Shown: piece by piece, positions 61,101 through 64,000 of the stretch | Layout of the letters: each line of letters starts with the position of its first letter | How positions within the stretch are numbered: the stretch's first letter is position 1 | DNA from: Gordionus sp. m RMFG-2023 | Taxonomy: Eukaryota > Nematomorpha > Gordioida > Chordodea > Parachordodidae | Assembly: GCF_954871325.1 (NCBI RefSeq) | Contig: NC_088778.1 | Coordinates: 28,443,120-28,507,119, forward strand | Direction: 5' to 3' | Length of the DNA: 64,000 nucleotides | Notes under the pieces: model-generated | Database searches by the model: none | Seen by the model: only the letters and a program-made list of their open reading frames with translations | Told to the model about the DNA's origin: nothing | Position numbers and translations under genes: made by a program

Positions 61101-62338
61101 ACATATAATTACACATTCGTTTATGAGAATATATTTAGAGATGATTTATGGAAAAATATTCCGAAATTTTTGAAAGAAAATAAATACAACTCCATTCGAC
61201 AAGATATTATCGACTACATTAATTTAAATCTCAAAGATTGTCATGTTAAGGCTGGAAAAGAACAAATTCCATTTTGTTGGCCTTTCCAACGAATGTCTCA
61301 AATAGGGACTTCTTCTGTCTTGATAGCTGTTGAATCTAATTTAATAAATAACAATAAAATTATAACAACTATTAAACCTGGCACTACTAAGTTTAGTTAT
61401 GAAGATTATTCCGACCCAGATGTTTTAGATTTTAACAAAGAACATGTGACATTTATATTGGAAAATTTTTTAAATTTAACATCCAATGAAATAAACATGG
61501 TTATTGATTTCGAAAAGAATCTCAGTCATGTAATATATTTTGTAACTAATAATAGTTACGATTATCTAAATAATATTTTATAGTTTATGAAAATCGATGA
61601 CACAATGGGTGATGAAAGGATTCTCAACATAGCCGATTTAAATCAAGAATTTCCTTTCGTAAGTTTTTTTATTTAAAAGTTATTTTAAATAAAGGAATAA
61701 GTCATTCTTAGAACTATTTAAGATTATAAAAAAAATAGTATAAATATAACTTCCACCAAAAAAATATAATTTTTAATTTGAAATATTACATACTTGCAGT
61801 CAGGTTCATAAAAACTAATAAGATTAAGATCTCGTTTATAACATTTGCTATATAAGAAAATTAAGAAAATAAATAAGGTATAAAACTATAAATATGGAAC
61901 GTTATGATGATAACGCTGGAATAAGATTTGAAAAACATAGGTTGCAATGCGTCGATAAAATATGAAATACGGTTATAAAAATTGCGAATTTGATAAAAAA
62001 AAAAGGTAAATGATTTTTCTTAAATATTTTACTATTTTAGCTTTAACTTAAATTAGTTTTTAAAACTAAATCAGTTGTCATAACGCTGAGTTAAATAAGG
62101 CAATGTTTGAAGATAGTGTTTACTAAAAATGAGGCCTAATATATTTTTACTATATTAATTAATCTATAGTTAATTTTTAAAATTATTTTTAATAGATTTC
62201 AGTATATCTACCGGATATATTTGCAACTTACGGCCTTTCAAACAATTCTGATACCGTAGTTCATTTTATGGGGATCAATTATTTTAAAAGATTACAAAGT
62301 TTAATATCCTCTAATAGTGACAATCTTTATTTTTTCAA
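46099..62338 (+). CDS. Secreted M13 (neprilysin-like) zinc metallopeptidase, N-terminal part
   Basis: M13 peptidases cleave small peptides outside the cell with a zinc-binding HExxH site. Five exons (46,099-46,162; 48,530-48,706; 61,003-61,541; 61,584-61,658; 62,196-62,338) join in one frame to about 332 residues, covering only the N-terminal (peptidase M13_N) domain. The HExxH/ExxxD catalytic domain must lie beyond 64,000. Visible family signatures: DDSINPCEDFYTYSCSKW, NFHQSCVN, FEKNLSHV, ILNIADLNQEFPFISVYL and VVHFMGINYFKRLQSLI. Most M13 proteins are type II membrane proteins, but this one appears to have a cleavable signal peptide, as in secreted relatives. Introns 1 and 2 (2.4 and 12.3 kb) are loaded with transposons. 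Coordinates span exons and introns. Confidence 0.85.
46600..46960 (+). repeat. Solo copy of the long-TIR transposon end
   Basis: It shares CGGCTTACTTCATGAG, an AAATTCCAAAATA block and AAAAAACCGGAAA with both terminal repeats of the 52.3-54.7 kb transposon, in the left-end orientation. Third copy of the family in the window; diverged. Confidence 0.6.
47503..47745. mobile_element. Inverted-repeat MITE (GGAAATGTATTCCA family)
   Basis: Left GGTTTAGGAAATGTATTCCA and right TGGAATACATTTCCAGCTAA are inverted, within longer imperfect arms. Related words occur at 12,360-12,440 and 62,570-62,690. Confidence 0.5.
48530..48706 (+). CDS. M13 peptidase exon 2 (CEDFY exon)
   Basis: The acceptor ATAATAG is at 48,529 and the donor is GTAAGT, phase 1 at both ends. 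It encodes DDSINPCEDFYTYSCSKW, containing the canonical first cysteine pair and aromatic block of M13_N, then FAQVSDQVEKKIRKKI, the helix usually written F-x-x-L-x-D-x-V. The usual dozen or so residues between the tryptophan and this helix are absent here. Confidence 0.85.
48707..51256. other. M13 peptidase intron 2, left part
   Basis: A+T-rich sequence. A G-rich strip (GGGATGGGCGGGGGGAGGG) at about 49,993-50,012 and scattered GGAACCGG words near 48,735-48,800 are the only departures. No gene supported. Confidence 0.6.
51257..51286 (-). mobile_element. Second Helitron-type 3' terminus
   Basis: On the minus strand the hairpin CCCGTCATTCTTTGACGGG is followed by TTATTAG and CTAG, then T. It is almost the same hairpin as at 7,243-7,260 with a different tail, so both belong to one Helitron family. 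The body would extend to the right; no 5' end was recognised. Confidence 0.6.
51287..52270. other. M13 peptidase intron 2, A+T-rich stretch
   Basis: Possibly the body of the Helitron whose 3' end is at 51,257. No coding or repeat boundary could be fixed. Confidence 0.4.
52972..54040 (+). pseudogene. Transposase-like pseudogene of unassigned superfamily
   Basis: Successive fragments on the plus strand read SPKNCILAGGSETQT, MYLCTFYRNFKLIIIGGKL, YKHCTKSM, LKDGEYLIIYNFAENYAF, IVQDHTQGFHWTNNQATLYP, AVIQYKNKNFVNLY, LAARASL and HPYENHILTTMDLYNYV. I recall this motif order from a family of repeat-encoded proteins in invertebrate genomes (SPKNCxLAGxxGTH ... QDxxQGFHWxxxQATIHPFV ... QYKNxxNFxNL ... 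KRxAARASLQ). Many stops and frame changes interrupt it, and a 25-bp tandem duplication lies near 53,340-53,395. The superfamily could not be settled from sequence alone. Confidence 0.65.
54243..54330 (+). mobile_element. hAT end fragment with GGCCCG words
   Basis: ACGATCTGCATAGGGCCTAA matches the left end of the 39,212-39,655 element (TAGTGATCTGCATCGGGC), followed by ACACGGCCCGAAATAT. Only one end is present, inside the long-TIR transposon between its transposase and right arm. Confidence 0.5.
54930..59780 (-). mobile_element. Gypsy (Ty3) LTR retrotransposon, nearly complete but broken
   Basis: LTRs of about 274 bases (54,930-55,203 and 59,508-59,780), each bounded by TG...CA, differ at about 12 positions, suggesting a fairly recent insertion. 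ATAAG is duplicated on both flanks. In minus-strand order: Gag-like frames (about 58,250-59,280, rich in Asn, Arg and His); an aspartic-protease-like block (57,998-58,261); reverse transcriptase with FTRLPFGLKTS and YIDDLL, then RNase H with TDHKPL (56,350-57,555); integrase core with HIDYAGPF (55,875-56,160); and an integrase C-terminal block ending RRHLDQLKKR (55,294-55,662). Several breaks interrupt the coding region, so it looks dead. It is antisense to the M13 gene, inside intron 2. Confidence 0.95.
59786..61002. other. M13 peptidase intron 2, right part
   Basis: A+T-rich sequence with no recognised repeat or gene. It ends at the ACGTATGCAG acceptor of exon 3. Confidence 0.6.
61003..61541 (+). 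CDS. M13 peptidase exon 3
   Basis: It follows a TATGCAG acceptor. TG plus the leftover T of exon 2 makes leucine. The exon encodes ATKQSNISNFYQ, NVANFHQSCVN (the conserved F-Y/H-x-S-C-x-N), YNYTFVYENIFRDDLW, QIPFCWPFQRMSQIGTSS, YEDYSDPDVLDF and EINMVIDFEKNLSHVIYF. The order and spacing fit M13_N. The open frame runs 14 codons further to a TAG; I place a donor at GTAACT (61,542) instead. Confidence 0.85.
61584..61658 (+). CDS. M13 peptidase exon 4
   Basis: It encodes FMKIDDTMGDERILNIADL then NQEFPF and ends at a GTAAGT donor in phase 0. ILNIADLNQEFPF corresponds to the family block M-T-x-x-E-L-x-x-x-F-P. The proposed 42-nt intron before it makes the distance from FEKNL to this block equal the usual family spacing. 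Confidence 0.7.
62196..62338 (+). CDS. M13 peptidase exon 5
   Basis: I chose the acceptor TTTTTAATAG (62,195), not the CAG seven bases later, because only it keeps the frame and gives the family junction FPF-IS. The exon reads ISVYLPDIFATYGLSNN, SDTVVHFMGINYFKRLQ and SLISSNSDNLYFF, matching the M13 block with VVV-x-x-x-x-YF-x-x-L-x-x-LI. It ends near 62,338 at a GTTAAT donor-like site, the weakest boundary in the model. Confidence 0.8.
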
Positions 62339-64000
62339 GTTAATATATATATATATCAATATATACATATGTCGTATTAGAATATGGAATCCGTGAGGAT
62401 TCAGAATCTATTCCTATACCGAGGGCGATTCAAAATTTAAAAGCCGATTAAACCGTAAATGCATTCTAGCATGTGTAAAGTATTTATACTATAAATTTCA
62501 GCCAATTTACATAAACATTTTAGTATCTTTTAAATTATAATGCATAAAAAAAGTTAATATAAATTAGGAGTAGTTCTAAATTTCATGCCATAATTTTGAA
62601 ATTTACAGTTTGGGTACTCTATACATTCTGAAATACAATTCCTGTCAAATCTGATTTTTTAAATTTAAAAATCACCTTTAGCAAATAATATAATCGATAG
62701 AACCCTTAATCATGGTTTCCATACTCAATAGGACATATATACTATTATTATTATATTTATTACACATTAGTGAATTTTTGAGAAACCAATTATAAGATTT
62801 ATATTATTACTAGCAAATAGCTCAAAGCTTAACTAAGTAAATAGATAAATTTCTATGAAAAATAATTAAAAAGACCATTGTAGCTAATATATCTAAATCC
62901 TACCAGCCTTTTAAAAATGATAATTCAAATATAATCTTATTTTAAATATAAATCATTTCAAGATATTTAGAACTTTCAAATATAATATATTAATTTCATA
63001 ATAATATTAATGCAAGAATTGTGCAAATTTGTTAGAAAACGTTTCAATATTTTAAATTATAAATTGCAAAAATTTTAATAAGTTAAATGATTTTATTTTT
63101 AAATAAATAAAAAAATGTTGAAATGTTTTAAATCTGTACAACACTGTATACTAAAATATATTAACTTTTATATCGTATAACTAATTTGGTTAATAAAATG
63201 GGAATATCAAAGTGATGGAGAAAAAGGTTATGTTTATGAGATGTTGAATTATATAATTATTATCAATAAAGCTATTGTTGATGTTTATAACTATTTTCAA
63301 CATGAATCAAATTTGTTTCTATTTAAATCCAAGGTTAGTGAATTCTCTTAGGCCCAATGTAAATATTAGTATTTTAAATATTGGTTTTTATAAATTGTCT
63401 TGTAGAAGAATTATCATTTTTCACTGCTTGTTTGTCCATTTTGGTTTCTTTTATGAGATTTTTTTTATAAAAATAATTTGTAATTAATTATAAAGTTTCA
63501 TTGATACCATGAATTTTGGCTTGTTTAAGTTTGGTGTATTTATAATTAGGTAGCTTATTAAAGATTGCTGATGCTGATATTTTTATTTTATTAATTAAAA
63601 AAATTTTAGTTCATAATCTTGCACATGTTTATGTATAAAAATGTAGGGCACAAAGAGAGCGATGGTTTAAAATTCTTGCTAATATTTTAATCCTTAACTT
63701 AAACTAATAATAGATATTAGTATTGATTATTTAAAAAAAAAGACTGGGATTTATTTATCTGATAATTGATATTGGTATTGATCTAACAAGAAAGACTAGG
63801 TTTTATTAATAAATCAATATTATATCATATTATTAATAATGTAAAAGTTACTTTAAAAATGAAACATGTTACTTGTTTAGATCTAAAAGGGTAGAGCTTT
63901 ACCCTTACTCATTATCTTGTGAAAAAAATAACATTTTACATCTCCCTTTTACTAATTTCGTGAAAAGGGTCAGATTTTTTTATGGCTTTAATATATTCAA
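62339..64000. other. M13 peptidase intron (open to the right edge)
   Basis: No further M13 exon was recognised. An imperfect inverted repeat at about 62,400-62,700 (GATTCAAAATTTAAAAGCCG and later TTAAATTTAAAAATCACC, with CTGAAATACAATTCC) resembles the MITEs at 12.4 and 47.5 kb. The open frame at 63,275-63,487 has no recognisable feature. Confidence 0.6.

Noticed and set aside
61542-61583. TAG at the end of M13 exon 3 read as the true C-terminus or as stop-codon reassignment
   Set aside because: Family sequence resumes in frame immediately after it and spacing fits a 42-nt intron. No other gene here needs a changed code.

Overview
The window is eukaryotic and almost certainly from an invertebrate animal with a very A+T-rich, repeat-laden genome. 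By eye well over 70% of bases are A or T. Coding DNA is sparse and split into short exons, and most recognisable sequence is transposon debris: hAT, Helitron, Harbinger-like, a long-TIR DNA transposon, LINE remains and Gypsy LTR fossils. I cannot name the species. Only two host genes are clearly supported, and they diverge from each other.

Rab11 gene (minus strand, 24,865 leftwards past the window edge). Three exons are visible: 24,826-24,865 (start codon and N-terminus), 6,483-6,678 (P-loop, switch I, switch II) and 2,176-2,279. The splice phases agree at both junctions. Intron 1 is about 18.1 kb and holds the most striking structure of the window, a 7.8-kb near-perfect palindrome (13,268-21,049). 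Each arm carries a dead hAT transposase gene reading outwards, and an inverted 120-bp minisatellite fills the centre. A second inverted pair (7,497-8,790 and 21,055-22,380), a Helitron end, several hAT-type MITEs and tRNA-like sequences also lie in this intron.

Middle region (about 25-46 kb). This is intergenic: a tandem duplication, an old decayed Gypsy fossil (27,305-31,680), a Harbinger-type MITE with TAA duplications (33,175-33,390) and a MITE whose ends resemble the minisatellite monomer (35,345-35,591). A cluster of short homologous exon-like segments arranged in two small palindromes lies at 37.4-39.2 kb. Three hAT insertions with perfect 8-bp target duplications follow (39,212-39,655; 42,927-43,149; 43,268-44,301).

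M13 (neprilysin-like) peptidase gene (plus strand, 46,099 rightwards past the edge). Five exons are proposed: a signal-peptide exon, the CEDFY exon, a 539-nt exon, a 75-nt exon and a 143-nt exon. The four junctions between them keep one reading frame. A 42-nt in-frame intron is inferred where the open frame meets a TAG. The 12.3-kb second intron contains a decayed long-TIR transposon (about 52,271-54,736) and a fairly young Gypsy copy with paired LTRs and a 5-bp duplication (54,930-59,780), both intronic passengers.

The window is unusually rich in palindromes at every scale (1.05 kb at the left edge, 7.8 kb, 0.37 kb, 0.8 kb, plus MITEs). Nothing here resembles a bacterial operon, CRISPR array or rRNA locus.
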